Of a stretch of 64,000 bases of DNA, positions 62,543 through 64,000 are shown piece by piece. The notes under the pieces were generated by a model, which searched no databases, was not told the DNA's origin, and worked only from the letters and a program-made list of their open reading frames with translations. This stretch comes from Ulva prolifera (Eukaryota; Chlorophyta; Ulvophyceae; Ulvales; Ulvaceae), in assembly GCA_023078555.1 (NCBI GenBank), contig CM041196.1, positions 620,001-684,000 on the forward strand, read 5' to 3'. Numbering within the stretch: the stretch's first letter is position 1; every line of letters begins with the position of its first letter. Both the position numbers and the translations under genes were made by a program.

Positions 62543-62753
62543 ATCGGACGGCAAGCAGTTCAGTCAAGCGGTCAATTTCGGCCTTGAGCACACAATATTG
62601 GAAGTAATTTTATGCGTTGCAGCGCATCGCCTGCTGGCACTGTCGAAATGACGTGAAGTCTAACGTTCCAGCCGCCACGTCTGTGCACAGCCACAAACCT
62701 TGTGCAGAGCAAAACATTTGTCCAGCACCCCCTAAAAAAAACGCAATCCGGTT

Positions 62754-62866
62754 AGTTTTCTGGGACGGCGCGGAGTACACCGGTGGAGCTCCTCGCAAAC
62801 GCGCGGCTCACGCCGCGCATTTTCCTCGTCGCCCACCGGAGTACCCCGGCGCCGTCCCAGAAAACT
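62754..62866. repeat. 113-bp foldback with an inner hairpin (copy 2)
   Basis: Outer arms AGTTTTCTGGGACGGCGC and GGCGCCGTCCCAGAAAACT match perfectly over about 17 bases, then imperfectly through the GGAGTAC/CCGGTGG words. The loop contains the same GCGCGGC/GCCGCGC hairpin as 62378. It could be a foldback transposon or a structured RNA segment. Confidence 0.85.
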
Positions 62867-64000
62867 GCCCGGAATTTTGTTAAAAAAACACAAATTTTTG
62901 CCCTGACTTTCCGGCGGACTGTAGACCCCTGTTCTCACCTGGCCGCTTGAGCTCGCACCACCGCTGTTCGATTGGATCCAACCTGATAGTTCTACCGCTC
63001 GTAGTTGATGCAACCTTGGTGTGGATACAAGGGGATACTTCAACTTCCGTTTACTCTTTCTGTCACAATGAATGTTGCGGTGACATTCATTTAGTATGAT
63101 CATGTCAGAGGGCAGAGGTGTAGGTGGCTGCAGCTATCGGCCGCCCACGTGGTGCCACACGCAGCCGCCAGCAGGTGAACTTGCAAGCACTTGAGTCAAT
63201 TGAGTGCCGCTGCTGCAGTGTGACTTTACTTGCCTGTGCACATGTAAGCTGTTGCGGCGCTATGTTTGTTTGAGTTCATACCCAATTGGGTTGGGCCCAA
63301 CCACCCGTCTGCATTCAATGTAAAGTTGACAACTGTTGATAAGCACACTCACACACTCGCACTCCAGCCTTGTCATTGTACCCTTACACTCCAGGTGGTT
63401 TACCCCTTCGGCCTATGTGGTCCCGTTAACTCGGAGTTGTCAATGTCCAATCGGATACGGCTCAGTAAATTTAGATTTACTTTACTTTTACACTCGCACT
63501 TGCTGCTTGCTGCTTCAAGTTGCTGCACTATGTCCGGCAAAGCTGCCCCAAGCTAGCTAGCTATCTCTAGATACAGTATGATTGCCATCAAATTAATTTA
63601 AATCAATATTGCAAGACATGTGCATCATGTTTCACACAGGAATGCAGCTGCGGCAGCTGTGACCAACACAAGTAGCTGTAGCAATCTCTCCCTGCTTCAG
63701 CTTGATTCAGCTAGCAAGCTTATTCGCCATGCATGTGGCCACAGAGAACAGGGTGACACCTGAGTGGATGACAGGACTGCAAGCAATGTGGGCTAGCTAG
63801 GTCAATGCACGTGTTGGAGCAACCTGCATGCGTTTCATTGCAAGCAACATTGTCAGAATCCTGTGGATCCTTCAGCCATAGGCCAATGGCACAGATCGGT
63901 GCATGACATTCTCTGATGCGTCAGCCTTTGGCTACAGTTCCTGCCACAGTGTTAACGTCAGCCTCTATTGTACAGAAAGAACGTGGATGCACTACTAGTA
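62867..64000. other. Right end of window; no gene recognised
   Basis: Contains the second 45-bp repeat copy (63312-63356) and AT-rich or GCTAGCTAG-type simple sequence. Open frames at 63266-63556 and 63336-63560 overlap each other and lack protein-like signals. No P450 continuation was seen. Confidence 0.4.

Overview
This is a eukaryotic genomic window: split genes with GT-AG introns, LINE, copia and hAT transposons, and no bacterial gene organisation. I favour a chlorophyte green alga or a similar protist. The reasons are GC-rich short exons, multi-SRCR secreted proteins outside animals, LINE copies ending in TTGTAA (UGUAA is the green-algal polyadenylation signal), and an algal-looking P450 N-terminus. 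The species cannot be fixed from sequence alone.

Positions 1-36190 hold a family of scavenger-receptor cysteine-rich (SRCR) proteins. Gene A (+, about 13935-24446) and gene B (-, 36190-27224) converge tail to tail. Each has a signal-peptide exon followed by eight SRCR domains, and domain n of A best matches domain n of B. Gene C (-, 1621 to beyond the left edge) is a third member seen only at its 5' end. Locus D (-, 5874-4150) is a one-domain relic with two frameshifts. Domain-bounding introns are phase 1 and introns inside domains are phase 0, so each SRCR domain is a symmetric 1-1 module. The copies probably act as secreted or cell-surface binding proteins; nothing in the sequence names a ligand.

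Spacers and introns carry retroposon debris. Family R1 is a LINE whose ORF C-terminus is visible at 11557-12072. It also left insertions of only 35-53 bp, each with its own 12-18 bp target-site duplication (TSD). Family R2 is GT-rich and ends in CCTTGTAA; seven clear copies with 8-20 bp duplications lie mostly in SRCR introns. A 1.9-kb element with long inverted repeats lies upstream of D.

Positions 36191-42348 look mostly non-coding. At 42357-48925 a deleted hAT transposon (TSD GTCAAGAG) contains a complete, apparently intact Ty1/copia element (43214-48774). That element has same-length 281-bp LTRs that look identical by eye, TSD ATATG, and a primer site matching the anticodon arm of initiator tRNA-Met.

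Positions 49941-61387 form an 11.4-kb unit bounded by 686-bp direct repeats and flanked by GGCGA on both sides. Inside are a DDE-transposase-like ORF, an opposite-strand PD-(D/E)XK nuclease-like ORF, two unrecognised ORFs, and a 20-copy array of a 317-bp repeat with higher-order structure. This is the best candidate in the window for an undescribed system. The right end holds the first exon of a cytochrome P450 and several foldback sequences. All gene models here are hand-built from splice motifs and paralogue comparison, so exact ends may be off by a base or two.
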